Notes: generated by a model not told the origin, from the letters alone. A DNA stretch of 64,000 bases from Drechmeria coniospora (GCF_001625195.1 NC_054391.1:6707157-6771156); one strand, 5' to 3'. Shown: positions 22,006-34,158, numbered from the stretch's first letter. A program made the numbers and translations.

Positions 22006-22452
22006 TGCAAAAAAAGGGAATCACAAAGGATGGATTGAAAATAGAAGGCTGGAAAAGGGGGACTGAAATTTCCAGAGCTGTGGATGAAGGGACGAGAATT
22101 TCGCAGAGAGGAGGGGAGGCTGCAGATAGTTTTATGCTGCCTGCTTGCTGCAGATTGGCAGTAAGATTTTTTTTCCCCTGGCTGGGAAATTATCGCAGCC
22201 AACTTGGTGGGGCAGCCAAAGGCGGTGAGGCTGCCTCAGCGGTACGTACCCCCTGGTGCCGATACTTAAGCACGAGTCACAACCTAACAGGTTTCTGCCT
22301 TAGGAATGAGGCAGCCAAACTCATGTGCGTCTCTGGGGCGCGAATGCTGAATACGGAGCTCCGGCACTGATCCTGTCGTCAGCTCAATTCCGGCAACGCT
22401 CCAAAGTCAAGGCCAGCCAGCGGGAGAATCCGAGGCACAAACTCCTACTATC
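22006..22452. promoter_or_regulatory. Divergent promoter interval, gar2-like / NDUFB10-like genes
   Basis: 447 bp separate the two start codons, so both promoters lie here. No sharp TATA element or binding site can be assigned by eye. An 8-T run is present near 22168-22176. Confidence 0.55.
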
Positions 22453-22894
22453 ATGCCGACACCCGAGTCTGAGCTCTTCAAGAGCCAAAAGCCCAAGGTC
22501 CCTCCGACATTCAACGGCGTCGACTACGACGACACCAAGGCCTTCAAGGCGGCCGAGGACTCTATCATTCGAGAGCAATGGGTGGGCGCGATGATGACAC
22601 GCCTTGTCGGCGAGGAACTGGGCAAATGCTACACGCGGGAGGGCGTCAACCACCTGGAGAACTGCGGTCAACTGCGAGGTGGGCACGAAGCAATGCGCTC
22701 ATCGGGTGTCGGAGTGAATGCTGACGAACGGCACAGAGAAATACCTGCAACTGCTGGCGTCGAACAAGATTAAGGGTACCAAGTTCCTGCAGCAAAACTA
22801 CTTGGAGAAGAAGGACGAGGAGATGGACTTGGAGGCCAAGGTGCACACGAGCAACAAGATCAGCCGGCTCAACGAGGGCCGATTTGCCTCATGA
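22453..22894 (+). CDS. NADH:ubiquinone oxidoreductase NDUFB10/PDSW-type subunit
   Basis: An accessory subunit of the membrane arm of mitochondrial complex I. Exons 22453-22678 and 22737-22894; 58 bp intron (GTGGGC...GCTGAC...ACAG) in phase 1, joining LR to EKYLQLL. The product is 127 residues, with no cleavable presequence, as usual for this subunit. The body contains FNGVDYDDTKAFKAAEDSII, REQWVGAMMTRLVGEELGKC and YTREGVNHLENCGQLR. The spaced Cys residues of the latter two blocks fit the CX9C-like chemistry of the family. The C-terminus is charged and helical (YLEKKDEEMDLEAKVHTSNK). It matches what I recall of the Neurospora 12 kDa complex I subunit. Splice sites are unambiguous. Confidence 0.85.
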
Positions 22895-23340
22895 TGCGAA
22901 GCAGGAGTAGAGGGGAAGGACTCAAGAAAGCCCGAGACGGATTCGTTTAGCAACAGGGAAGCGGCTCAAATCCGGGATATGATTGCAATCGAATCTTGCA
23001 TGTGGCACGTTGACAAAGCGTTGCCGTTTGCCATGGCACCACCGTACCTCGACCCTGCTCGAGTGTATGTACAGTAGCAATAAATGAATGGAAATGACGA
23101 AACCAGGCAATGAAACACCAAATTATTGTCATTGCAGTATGATGATTGCGTTTTCATTCGTATGCCGACCCTGGTTCTTGATATGTTTGATGACTCCGAG
23201 TGCGGCGCGAGGCTGACAACACCACCATACTTGGCCTTTCTCATTGGTCAGCGCTCCAGGTGCTCACCCCCAAAATTTCTCGACGGCCGAGCCTCGTCAA
23301 CGTGTCTCGACAACGACATTACGACCGAATCACAACCACC
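22895..23340. other. Intergenic region between NDUFB10-like and mL54 genes
   Basis: 446 bp between two plus-strand genes. No other feature seen; it serves as 3' UTR and promoter. Confidence 0.55.
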
Positions 23341-24002
23341 ATGCTCTGCACACGGTGTTTCCGCACCGGCTTCTCACGGCGACAGCTGCCGCTTCTGAGG
23401 ACGTTCTCGGCGTCGGCGCAAACACGATCGGTGGAACCAAAGCTCTCCACGCCCGTAACCGAGGCCGGCGAGGCCTCGAAGCAGGCAGCTGCGCCGCGTT
23501 CCGTCTGCGTCGAGGGAACGGTGCTCAACGGCCTTAACTACATGAAGGGTGGCCAAGACCCCGTGGCGATGAAGGATGAGGACTATCCAGAGTGGCTTTG
23601 GTCTTGTCTGGACGTGATGAAGAAAAGCTCCGATGCAGCAGACGAGACGGCCGGAGACGAATTCTGTACGTGCGACGGCATCAGGGAGAGGGAGCCAACG
23701 GCACACGTTTCTCTTGTGAATTTTCGGCTGACGATGTGTTAACAGCCAAGTCCAAGAAACAACGAAGGCTGGCGGCCAAGCGGCAAAAGACTCTTGAGGC
23801 AAAGCTGCTAGCCGAAGGCAACCTTGAAGCTCTCGCGCCCAAGGTTCCCCTACAGCACCAGTCCATCAACCTATTCGGCGAAGAGGGCGGCAGTGTGGAG
23901 CACAACATGGAGGCGGCAGACAAGCGGGAGGAACTCCGAAAGGCGATGCGCAAGGAGAGGAAGGCCAAGATCAAGGAGTCCAACTACCTCAAATCCATGT
24001 AG
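23341..24002 (+). CDS. mrpl37: Mitochondrial large ribosomal subunit protein mL54 (MRPL37)
   Basis: Component of the mitochondrial 54S ribosomal subunit. Exons 23341-23665 and 23746-24002; 80 bp intron (GTACGT...GGCTGAC...ACAG), phase 1. The product is 193 residues. The start at 23341 (MLCTRCFRTGFSRRQLPLL) is chosen over an upstream in-frame Met because it begins an Arg-rich, acidic-free mitochondrial presequence ending near FSASAQ. The mature part has the mL54 signature: VCVEGTVLNGLNYMKGG, DPVAMKDEDYPEWLW, then the Lys/Arg-rich helix SKKQRRLAAKRQKTLEAK and a basic C-terminal helix ending NYLKSM. The exon junction reads DEF-S-KSKKQRR. It is convergent with the verprolin gene 258 bp away. Confidence 0.88.
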
Positions 24003-24260
24003 TTGTTGGCTGACCCATTGCCTCAGCAATGTCCCGTGGACCTGTATTATAGAGCATCTATCGATGAGCCATCAACAGCGTACTGCAAGCTTTTGTTTTG
24101 TTTTCGTCTTGCTGAGACGTTGGGCGGTGGTTGCGTAATTGTACGAGCTGAGCGAAATGAACCTTGCCCGCAGAATACTCGATACACAAGGTGTAATCAA
24201 TATGCTTCATAAAAATTATCGGCACATGCCCTGGCACCATCTATTCCTGCAGCGTCCAGC

Positions 24261-25645
24261 TTACAGTGCGTTCAAGTCCAACGGCACGCTGCTTCCTCTG
24301 CCGGCGCGATACTTTTTCGGCCCACCGACAAAGTCTCGAGGCTTGGGCATCAGGTTCTCGTCCTTGAACTGCCATCTTGAATCCCGGATGATCGTACGGC
24401 CTCCACCACTGCTGGGGGTCGGAGAGTGAGACGGCGTGCGGGTTTGGCCTGGCAATTTGGCGCCGTTCACAGGCAAGGTGAAATTGCTGGGGTCCAGCAG
24501 CGACTGACGAAGAGACGAGCCGCGACTGCGAGCCTGTGGCGGCGGCGGCGGCGAGGTCGGAACCGATGCAGGCGGCGGCGGGGCCGCATTCGGGTGAGGA
24601 GGCGGAGGCGGAGGAGCCGAGCTTGGCGACGAATGCTCGGTTGCCCGAATCGCCGCCGCTTGGGCAGCGAACGAGGGAGCAGCGTTGCCTGGGGGAGGCG
24701 GAGGCGGAGGAGGCTGCGATCGGGGAGCAGGCGAAGGTAACGGCCTCGCGGGCGCTGCCGGCGGAGGCGGAGGAGGCGGTGGTGCCGACGGTAAGCCAGG
24801 CGCAGGTGCCGGAGGCGGAGGCGGAGGAGCAGCAGGAGTCGGAACCGGGGATGGCGGTGGGAGGGGAAGGGATGGTGCCGCCCCGGACGGAGGCTTTGCT
24901 GTCGACGACGGCTTGCGAGAGGTGGGAAGGGGGGGCGGCTTCTTCCCTATCGGTGGAGGAGGTCCCTTTCCGTTGACTGGTACGCTCGATTTCCTCAGGC
25001 CGCTCGTTCCAGGCGGCGGTATCGGCGGGCCGCGTCCCGGAATGGCTGGAGGTGCGGCCGAGGGCAGCTTCGGGGCCGCAGCTGCGGGAGGCCTCGGGAC
25101 TGGTCGACCAGATTCTCCTGGATCGGAGAGATAGGACGAGTCGGATGTGGCGCCGGTGCTGACACCTCCGCTTCGCTTTTTCAGTTTGGGCATGCCGCCG
25201 GCAAAGAGACCACCAAGCTGAGGAGCCGAGTCCATTGTCGAGGCGGCCGCATGACCCGAGGATTGCTCACTGTTGCTTCTAGCACGATTTGCGGGAACGG
25301 GCGGTGCGAGGCCTCCAGGGGGGAAGGGGACTGGCACCGCCGGGGCACCGCCGACCGGAGGTCCTGAGGAGGACGAGGATTTGTCGACAACCGGGGCCGA
25401 GCGATCGTTCGTAACGGTCTTCTTCAGGGCTTTGCCTCTGCTGATATCGGAGAGGAGTGCATTCTGGGAGGTCGTTAGCGGGGCGAAGCGAAAGCAGTCG
25501 GCAGGGAACTCGCTCTGTTTGTTGCGGCGGGTGGTCGTCCCGGCATTCCGCCTGGACCACCCCCCGGGGGGGGAGGGGGGGGGGGAGGGGGGCCACCTCC
25601 GCCTGGCGGTGGCGGCGGCGGAGGAGGATGAGGAGGGGCGGGCAT
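24261..25645 (-). CDS. vrp1: Verprolin / WASP-interacting protein (WIP) homolog
   Basis: Actin-cytoskeleton regulator that binds G-actin and stabilises the WASP homolog at endocytic patches. Exon 1 25645-25514 (44 codons: MPAPPHPPPP then Pro/Gly runs); exon 2 25463-24261; 444 residues. Exon 2 opens with the WH2 motif NALLSDISRGKALKKTV (residues 45-61) followed by TNDRSAP. A second WH2-like segment is LGGLFAGGMPKLKKRSGG, then a long polyproline region, then the C-terminal WASP-binding domain WQFKDENLMPKPRDF ... GRGSSVPLDL. The only phase-0 intron that joins NR to NALLSDI without hitting the in-frame TAA is 25513-25464 (50 bp), which starts GCGAGT and ends CTAACGACCTCCCAG: a GC-AG intron. Exon 1 contains long C/G homopolymers, so an indel there cannot be excluded. 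Divergent from dolichyldiphosphatase. Confidence 0.88.
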
Positions 25646-26656
25646 GGCGAATTCTGGTTGTTGATGCTATCGCGGGTTGGTCGTGGACGTGGATCGGGCC
25701 ATAGACTGAGGGAGGGGGTGTGTGTGAACGACAACAAGACGTGGTTGGTTGTCACGACCGATCGAGCAGTGTCAAGACGAAGAAGCAACGCTTCTCTGAT
25801 GCCTGCTCGATGCAAAGGGTGCGAGGGTCAAGGGGCTAAGGACAAGCGAGGTTCGCTGATCGGGTGATGAAACTGCGAGAACGAGGGTAGGATGCCAGGC
25901 ATGCGTAGCCACTCTCGATGCTTGTCGTCGGATGGGCGTTGTTGAGCCTGCACAAGGCTTCGTCATCCGCTGTGGCGGGTTGAAGGACAGGGCCTACGTT
26001 CACTGAAGCGTGAACCCCTCTCAGGGATCCGATAGCGCAAGTCCTCCGCGTCCAACGATCGAATCAAGGTACCGAACGGAGCCAACATACGTACTGGTAC
26101 CTCACAGTAGCAAGTCAGGGAGTGTGCAAAAGAGGTACATATACTTTGCCCTCCATGCTTGACTCCATAGGCGTACTTGTCATGCGCTCTGCACTGCAGG
26201 ACTCTGTAGGGGTACTCACCAGTACAGTAAGCCCTGTCGCTCCGTAGTCCGCACGGTACCTGCTCCCCACCTCAGCGAGCTCCATTTTGGCCTGCATTAG
26301 CACTGTGCAGGCAAGTACGAAGTACAGTAGTGTACAGTAGCGCAGCTGCACAGTACTTGCGTGAGTGTGTACGGTGCGTGCATGGTTCCAACCCCGGTGG
26401 TCTGTCGTCACGACGAGCCCTGGACCTCATCCTTCATTCGTCTTCTTACTTACATTTCATGATCAGTATTCACATCCACATCACCCGCCCGACTTTTCGC
26501 ATTGCCGCCCCGGAGGAGGGCCTCGGCCAGCTTGCTCTCCTCTCTCCCTGCCAACGCAAGCCAGCAAACCGCTCCGTTTAGTGCAACCTTGTCGTTCGGA
26601 CAGGCCTAGCCAACGCAGCGAAGGCAGTCAAATTACCTCCTAGCCTCCTCCTCGCC
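25646..26656. promoter_or_regulatory. Divergent intergenic region, verprolin / dolichyldiphosphatase
   Basis: 1.0 kb between two divergent start codons. It carries a few GTACxGTAC-type words around 26090-26360. No individual site can be assigned. Confidence 0.5.
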
Positions 26657-27503
26657 ATGGCTGACGATGCCATGGCGCCCCTCGCCTCTCTCTCACTCAC
26701 ACACGTCTACTACGTACGTAACAGCGTCGACGAGACCTTCCCTACCTCCTTCCTCCCCTCCCCTCGATCTCCCCCTAGGCCTCCACGGCGATGCCCAGCT
26801 GACGGACGGACCGACGTGCCAGGACGCCGACGACCCCGTCTCCCTGCTCTGCGCCTACCTCGCCCTCCTTCCCCAGTCCCTCTGCATCGTCTATGCCACC
26901 CTCATCCTATCGACGCGAGAGGCGGAGATCGCCCTCACCTTTGCCGGCCAACTCGCCTGCGAGGCTCTCAACTTCGTCCTCAAGCGGCTCATCAAGGAGG
27001 AGCGCCCCCGCCGCATACATGGCAAAGGGTACGGCATGCCCTCCTCCCACGCCCAGTTCGTCGTCTTCTGGAGCCTCTCCGTAACCCTCTTCCTCCTCAT
27101 CCGCCACCGACCCCGTCGCGCTCGGGGTCCCGCCAGCGCCGCCGCAGCCAAATCGTCGAGCCGGCCGTGGTCCGTCGTCGAGCGCGTCGCTGTCAGCCTC
27201 GCCGCCGCCGTTCTGGCGAGCGCCACCGCCTGGAGCAGGATATATCTCAACTACCACACCACCCGCCAGGTCCTCGCCGGCAGTGCCGCCGGTGCCGTCT
27301 CGGCCGTCGCTTGGTTCGTCGTCACCGGCGTCCTGCGACGCTCGGGTTGCCTGGCTTGGGCCCTCGACACGCCGCTCGCGAGGGCCTTCCGCGTGAGGGA
27401 CCTCGTCGTCGAGGAGGATATGTGCCAGGCCGGGTGGGAGAAGTGGGAACAGAGGCGAGCGGCAGAGGCCGCCGCTGGCCAGACCAAAGCCAAGGCGAGC
27501 TGA
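26657..27503 (+). CDS. cwh8: Dolichyldiphosphatase (CAX4/CWH8/DOLPP1), PAP2 superfamily
   Basis: ER membrane enzyme that hydrolyses dolichyl diphosphate released by oligosaccharyltransferase, recycling the N-glycosylation lipid carrier. Exon 1 26657-26713 (MADDAMAPLASLSLTHVYY), intron 26714-26822 (109 bp, GTACGT...GCTGAC...CCAG), exon 2 26823-27503; 245 residues. An unspliced alternative start at 26667 gives a Ser/Pro-rich N-terminus unlike the family, so the spliced model is preferred. Phosphatase motif 1 is K73-x6-R80-P81, motif 2 is P92-S-S-H95, and motif 3 is S157-R158-x5-H164; the Gln at 168 where generic PAP2 enzymes have Asp is usual for this family. Four hydrophobic segments flank the motifs. 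The call is strong on motifs and length. Confidence 0.9.
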
Positions 27504-27965
27504 GGTCTCGGCGGAAGATTGAATTCAAGCCACGATACCCATCGTCAAGTATCCAAGCGTAGCAGGAAGCCAAAAGCACAGGGTGGCAAACGAATCATTC
27601 CCGTTTTGCCACAACCGTGAATGTCTGTGCACTCGTGGTCTGTCGAACAGATCGATCGTCTCTTTCGAATACTTTTTTTTCTCTTCCAACCTCACCGAGA
27701 ACTCGGCAACGGTCACCGTCTGCGTGAAGGTACAAAGAAAAGGAACAGCGATACCCGTCTGTCCGACTCTAGAAAACCCAAGTATGTATCCTGTACAGCC
27801 ATATCCGATCCCGGAACCCACCCGAGTCATGGCACTCATCCCAGGACACTCTCTACCAAGGGATGACGAAAAAGAAGGAGCCCGCAGCCGAGGAATGCAT
27901 CAACTCCGATTGCTCACAAGCCCACGTGCGAATCGCCCCATGGCAGCATCGATTGGAAGACGATG
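27504..27965. other. Convergent 3' region
   Basis: 462 bp between the stop codons of dolichyldiphosphatase (+) and the seven-TM gene (-). No feature beyond a short T run (about 27675). Confidence 0.55.
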
Positions 27966-30136
27966 TCAAATCCACTCCACCGACTGCACTCTCGTTCGGC
28001 CCTGTTCACTCCCGATGGGGCCCGGAGGCGGCGCCCTAGTTGGCGAGCCGCGCGGGCTGGTGTTTACCGTGCCTTTCCTGGACAGCTTCGACGTTTGCGG
28101 TGGAGGACTATACACGGATGGGCCAAGTCTCATCTCCTCCTCTTCCATCCTTTCATTCAACCCCCTTCTGCTGTTCTTCTTCTCAATTTTCAGGGGAACG
28201 GGCGGGAGCTGCTTTTCGGCGGGTCCAGCAACGCCTTTGGCAGTACCAACGGACGGTGGTGGTGGTGACGCGGATACTGCATCCGTGGAAATGGCCAGTC
28301 CAAGCGTCTCCGGAAACTTGGATTCCCGGGGATACGGTGTTTCGGGTCGGGGATATGGTGTTTCGGGTCGGGGATACGGATACGGTGCTTCGTAGTAGGA
28401 GGTGACGGGGGGCATGTCATCAAGATTCGACACGCGCAACCCGATCTGGACCGTTGCCGTCGAGACCAGTGACGTGTTGCGAAGATGACGAGAAGTCCGG
28501 ATCATTGGAGGTGGCATCAAGTCGCTGACAGAAAAAATATCGAGCGGCTCGTTCGACGGCTTCACTTTCGGGTTGTACACGGCTGGTGGGAGAACCAATG
28601 TCGGCTTGGGATCATGGGCGGAAGGGAAAATGCTGTACGAGTTCCTGCGAACGCTAGGCTTTCGTGTCCGACCTGTCGTGGGTGAGACGACGTCCGCATC
28701 GGGCGCTTTGGAGGGGGGTGAGGTGGGATACGTGCTCGCCACGGCCGATCCAAGATCCGGGCCATGGCTGGCCGGCGTTGCTGGCAGGCTTTCCGTCGAC
28801 TTCTCCTCGTCGTCCACAAGGTCTACCCAGTCTTGGCCCATCCTCATAGGCGATACCGGCTGCTCCATCTGTTTCGTGTAGATGTAGTTGATGGTGTTGC
28901 CCGTGGTAGACGGCCGTTTTCCCCTCCTGGACAGCTGCCTATCGAACTCGGAATAGCCGCTGGGACCGATGCTACCGAGGCCTGTCGATCGAAGAAGAAT
29001 GTACAGACCGCCGGAAGTCAGACCGGAAAGGTTCGCGGAAACGACGGCAGCCATGCCCAGCTGGCCTTGCTGCTCCTTCATCGTCGCTGATGCATCCGGG
29101 TGAATGCTCCAAAAAAAGGGGGCGATGATTGCCTGGGGACGCAGGATGAGCGAGGGTACAATGATCTAAGCGAGAATCCCGAAACTCACCAAGGTGACGG
29201 CGGCCAAGACCATGTAACAGGCCATCCATGAGGCCGAGGTCCTTTGCTCCTCGGCGATGTCGCCGGTGCGGCAGAGTCGAGTGAAAATGACGACGCTTCC
29301 GATGAGCAGGCAGGCGGAGATGGCGGTGAGAAGGGCGAAGACGCCAAGAGTCCAACGCTGCAGCAGCCAAAAAAGGGAGCCGAAGCAGAAATTGGGCGGC
29401 TTTTCCACCTGAGCGACGGCGGATGCCAGTATCAGGCCCAGGCCTGTGATGGCCAGGCAGGTCGGGACTGTCCACTTGAGCCTCTCGGGAAAGGGAAATG
29501 GGCGAAAGGCGCGCTGCATCGTTTCCAGGCCAAATACCAGTTGCGTAAAAGGTACAATGAAGATGGCTGCGTTGATGAGCATGCAATTTCTGCTCGGCCG
29601 GGAAGGCCTAGGGGAGAGACTGGTGAACTCACCTGGCAGCATGGCTTGGGAGACGGGCCCGCATCCCAAAAGAAGGAGCGACTGCAGGCCTTTGGATTGG
29701 GCGGCGGCAAATATGATGGCCTGGATGACGATGGCACAAGCGAGAATAAAGGGAAAGGTCTCCGTCGGGCCAACGACGCTGAGGGGTGACGATCTTGAGG
29801 GGGGGGGGAGATGATCAGCAAATGATGCACAGAGCAGCATCCGGGAGCGAGTCACCTCAGCCTGAACGAGGGTTTCGCCCTCCTCAGGCCCGAGTAGCCG
29901 TCCCAGGCTATGGCGAAAGCCAGCGCGGCGCCGGCCACGGCGTTGAAGCTGGCGAGAATGAGGAACGAGGTCCTGACGGACTTGGAGGCCGCGAACTTGA
30001 GCTCGTTCACCATGGCCGAGGTTGTGTTGGAGCGAAAGTCGAAGCCATCGGACGAGAGCGGCGCCAGGTCCACGGCCCTCAACCACAGATCAGTCACTGG
30101 CCAAAGGTTGACCCAATGGCGGGCAAGGCCATCCAT
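27966..30136 (-). CDS. Seven-transmembrane receptor-like protein with long cytoplasmic tail
   Basis: Exons 30136-29856, 29793-29633, 29566-29190 and 29132-27966; introns 62, 66 and 57 bp. The product is 661 residues. The second acceptor is ambiguous: AAG before 29793 or CAG before 29778, both in frame and differing by five residues. N37 lies in an NTT sequon on the short N-terminus. Seven hydrophobic helices follow: about 56-78 (FLILASFNAVAGAALAFAI), 106-127, then IFIVPFTQLVFGL, TCLAITGLGLILASAV, GVFALLTAISACLLIGSVV, a helix crossing the third splice (AAVTLV-AIIAPFF), and MAAVVSANLSGLTSGGLYIL. The roughly 360-residue tail is Ser/Pro-rich and contains a YPRPETP repeat (about 28320-28385) and many potential phosphosites. 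The topology is that of a fungal GPCR-like protein; ligand, G-protein coupling and subclass are not evident. Confidence 0.72.
28318..28386 (-). repeat. Coding tandem repeat (about 24 bp, about 2.5 copies) in 7-TM tail
   Basis: Near-identical 24-base units encode PYPRPET in tandem within the C-terminal tail of the receptor-like protein. Confidence 0.85.
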
Positions 30137-33100
30137 CCTCGCATCCGTTCACGAAGCTTGATCGGGAGGTGAGCGAGCCAGGCGGCACGAAGCCTCTGTC
30201 GGGGCCGGACCGGATGTCAGATACCGTCGTCAACCCTCCATTCGACGGACGCGGGCAGACGCTGGCGAGGTAGACTAGTCGATCTATCCGTCAACGATGA
30301 GTCGGATGTTGCTGCTGGTTGCGGAGGACGACGGGGCAGGAGAGGCTTCGTTCCGAGAGCAAAGGCTCCGAAGCCATTATCTGGGGAAGCAGGGCCTGCG
30401 GTTCTGGCTGGCGTCGAGCAAGGACAAAACGGGACTTTGATCCGTGCGTTCGGCCGTTGAGGGTTCTTGATGGTGACGGGGGAGGCGGGTGGAGCGATGG
30501 GCCAGTGGAGGGGTCGAAGTAGGGGACAATCGGAAACAAAGCAAGTGCGAGAGTTCGGAGTTGGCGGAAGAATGGCACGCGTCTCTCGACGGCAAAGGGC
30601 AGCGCATGAGGTGCATGAGGCGCATGAGGGTTGAAAAACACGAGCGAGCATTAGGCCTGCCAAGAAGGATAGGGTTGGACCGGGGTCAGGCCATGGTCGT
30701 CAGACTGGCAGCCCCGAGTCCGGGCGGACGAAGGGTGGCGAGGCAGCAGGCCGAATATCTCCGCCTCCGCCCTTCCCTGCTCTCGAGAGGGAGGGGGGAG
30801 CGGCAGGAGGGTGTCGACCGTCGCGGGCGACTCTCTCAGCAATGGCAGACGGCGACGACGGGAGGGGGTTTGGTGTCCGGCCGAGGGACTTTCGGGAAGC
30901 GACTCGGGTGGCGACTAGCACTCGCAAAGGGACGGACGCTGGGGGTCCCTCTCGATTCGCCGGAATCGGGCTCACGGGCTCGACATGGGATCTTTGCATG
31001 GCTATTTCAAGATCCATGAGCAACTGGGTCAATAAATGGAAGGGTGGGTCGGCCGATGGCGAGCCGAGGAGCTGGCTGCTGCCACGGTCTGCCCATGCAA
31101 TGCCACATTGTTCCCTGCACGGCGTCAATGCCGAGTCGCGCCGCGGCACTCGGCGGCAGGAGTAGAGGCGGCGAGGACGGGGCGAGGCGAGGCGAGGCAA
31201 GGCGAGGCGATGGAATCGATGGAATCGATGAGAATGGCGGTTGTGGGTGGGTGCCGCCATGGCCCGTGGCGAACCGGGCCGTGGCCTGAGGCACTGATGG
31301 AACACTGGGAGGTTTCGACGAAGCGGAGGCGGAGGCGGACGTCAAGGAGGAGGCAGGAAGGGGGAAAGTAGGAGGCCAGGCCAAGAGCTGCGCACCATGC
31401 ACGCTGGTGTCTAAAAAGCAACATTGTCAGAGAAGACGGGAGGATGGGTGTGTGGGGGTTGAGGGTTGAAACGGCTCCCGACGACGAGGTGGCCATCGTC
31501 ACCTTTGCTCGTCCTTTTCTCATTCTTTGTTATTTTTCATATTTTTTTTTATTTCGTATCGCGAAGGCAGAGACGGATGGAGCTCGAGACGAGACGCGTC
31601 GATGGCTCGGTTGAGAGGTACACTGCACCAAGGGGTGCGATGCTCAGCATACGTTGGAAGCAGACTCTTCGATTTGACACCTGGGGCAGCTATCGTGCAT
31701 TCTTTGGCGCCTGGACGTTTGATGTGCAACTCGTTTGGTATTATTTCCACCACCGTACCCATACCAGGTACTCACTCACCTCCTTACAACTACTTACATG
31801 TACATACAATACATAGTATTACAAATACTTGTACAAGTACTAATTTTGGCAACCTTCCATGACTTGCCGTATGAGGCAGGTAAGTACTTGCATTATTACA
31901 TACTCGCGTACAAGTATGTAAGGGGGGAGGCACAGCGCACCACCGTACGCTCGTTCACTCCTCGTTGATGGCTTCACTTTTTGCCAAACACACCCACGTT
32001 GGCGTCTCGATGCCCCATTTTCCATTCGTCTTTCTTCGTTCTGCCGTCGCAGCATGGCCAACCCCTCGTCTTTCGGACTCGGCGGTACGATGCGGACACA
32101 CAGACCTCCCTGCCAATAGCCTGTCCGCTGGTCATGCAGGCGATGCTTTTTTGTCCTGTGAACCTTTGTCGCGATGAAGCGTGGCAAGTGTCAAAAATCC
32201 CTGGCCCTCCCTCCTCCCAGCCTCATCAGGATTGGCAACTTTGTCCCCGGGAGAGGCTCGCTCGCTCGTCGCCCAACCAGGGTAGCCTGCTACGGCTCCT
32301 CGGACGCTCGTCCAACGCTAGTCGAACGAACAAACCTCGTTCTCGTCGCCCTCCCACCCGCCTAACCGGTTTGCCCTCGAGACTCGGCAGCCGGGGCGTC
32401 CCGTCGTTGTGCTCTTCGGTGTACCTACGAGTCGCGCCTCGTGCACCTCGCGAGACCAGATCGAGATCGAGCAGGATTCGAAACTTCGATCGCCGAGCCC
32501 GATGGAGAGGTGGCAGCAGGGGCTCCCTGGACACCCTCGCACACCTAAGTACTTGTTCCATGCAACTACCGCGTATGTGCACAGACTCCGTACACCTGCA
32601 TCAGATTCTGCTGTAATTACTCCGTACAGTAATACTCCGCAGTTGCAGGTCTCTGCAAATAGTGAGCATGTCCATTTCTGCAAGGTGGAGTGCTAGGCTG
32701 ATGGTTGCCACGATGCTTTCACCCTCGTCCGAGCAACCACCGCCGCTACTCACTGACAACATTCACCATCCAACGCGCTGTTCTTTCATGTACAGTATGA
32801 GTGCTAGCACACGCAGTAGGCGGCATCACTGCAGGGGAGCCGCGACGGACGCTGGCAACCAACCCACACACCCTCCTGGCACCGTACCATCCGCAAAGGG
32901 GTACGAGTACAGGGACTTGTCCATGATCCATCACCACCGGCTCCTCTTCTGGCCTTTCTTCCTCACGCATTTACTCGGTGCATACGATGGAGAGCCACAC
33001 CAGAGCGAACGCGTCATGGGCACAGCGGATCCCCGTGAGAGAGAAGGGAAGCAGTACTGCGCCCACGGTACAATGCCGGACAGGCCTGGATGACGCGGAC

Positions 33101-34158
33101 ACGGCGACCACCAGCCACGCAGCAGAAGCATGACGGCTACCGTTGTGTCCATTGCGGTCTAATTATGGAGTCACGTCCCCGGAAAGCAAAGTGCGGCTGG
33201 CAACTGCGCGTCATGGACATGGGAACTTTTGGTAATTACATGTAATGCCTCCGTAACCTCCCAACCAACGCCCCTGTCGTGTTGTGAGAGTACAAGTGCT
33301 TTGTACATCAAGGGCACGCAATACATGTACAGAGTGCATACACCTACTTGCTTGCACGTACGGAGTACACGAACGTAATTGTCACCACCATGCATTCCTG
33401 TGAGGCTGGCAGGGGAACCCAGAATCCGCCTCACTTGCTACCCGTCACCGATGTCCAGCTGCTAGCTCCTGATGACGACGGAATCCCACGAAAGAAACGC
33501 AAGGGATGCCAACATGTGTCACGCATTCTGCACAACTGACAAGCAAACCCGCAAGCAAATCCGCAATAAAGGTTACACCTCTTGCCCATCAATCAGCCAG
33601 TGGAGCCCACGTTCTCGCCCGCTGGTTGCGCCTTCCTCTCATGTGAAATGTCGTAATCACCCCCAGCGGCTTGTTCCTTGAGCCGTTGACGTCATCGTGG
33701 TCTCTTATCGATACGAGCTACCACCCCCTCCGTTGCCATTGTTGGGAGGTCGTGTGGGCCCGGCACCAAAACACTCCGCCCAAACACTCCGTCGACCGCT
33801 ACCCTCCGTGCCGATGTCGTCAATTCATCACCGGACCGGAGCTAAATCCCCGACTCGAGGAGGTCGATGGCCACCCCCAGTAGCCACGCCGGATGACAAC
33901 GTCCGATGACGACATGGCAGAACCTTCACATGTCTCCCATGACAGTCGCCTTTCCGCCTTCTCTCGAGCAGCACGCGAATCAAGCGACGGTACGACCCGC
34001 TTGCGAGAACGACCCAAGAAGTCTTATAAAACCCGCCCGGCCGCGTACCGTCATCAGGATTTTCTTTCTCATCCGCAGATTCATCATCCAGTTCACGACG
34101 GAAGAAATTTTGCCATCCCACCAAATTTAACCAAACAATCACAACCATCGCCATCGCC
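30137..34158. other. 4.0 kb spacer, no supported gene
   Basis: Contains the promoter of the seven-TM gene, a GGCGA repeat tract (about 31178-31215), a T-rich stretch (31520-31556), scattered GTAC-rich words (31740-31915, 32600-32640, 33350-33370) and the grg-1 promoter. The open frames present have no recognisable content. Confidence 0.55.
34025..34031 (+). promoter_or_regulatory. TATA box of grg-1/ccg-1-like gene
   Basis: TATAAAA, 134 bp upstream of the ATG, followed by a pyrimidine-rich tract (TTTCTTTCTC, about 34062-34071) suitable as a transcription start and an A/C-rich leader (ACAATCACAACC). This is the layout of a strong, regulated fungal promoter. Confidence 0.7.
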
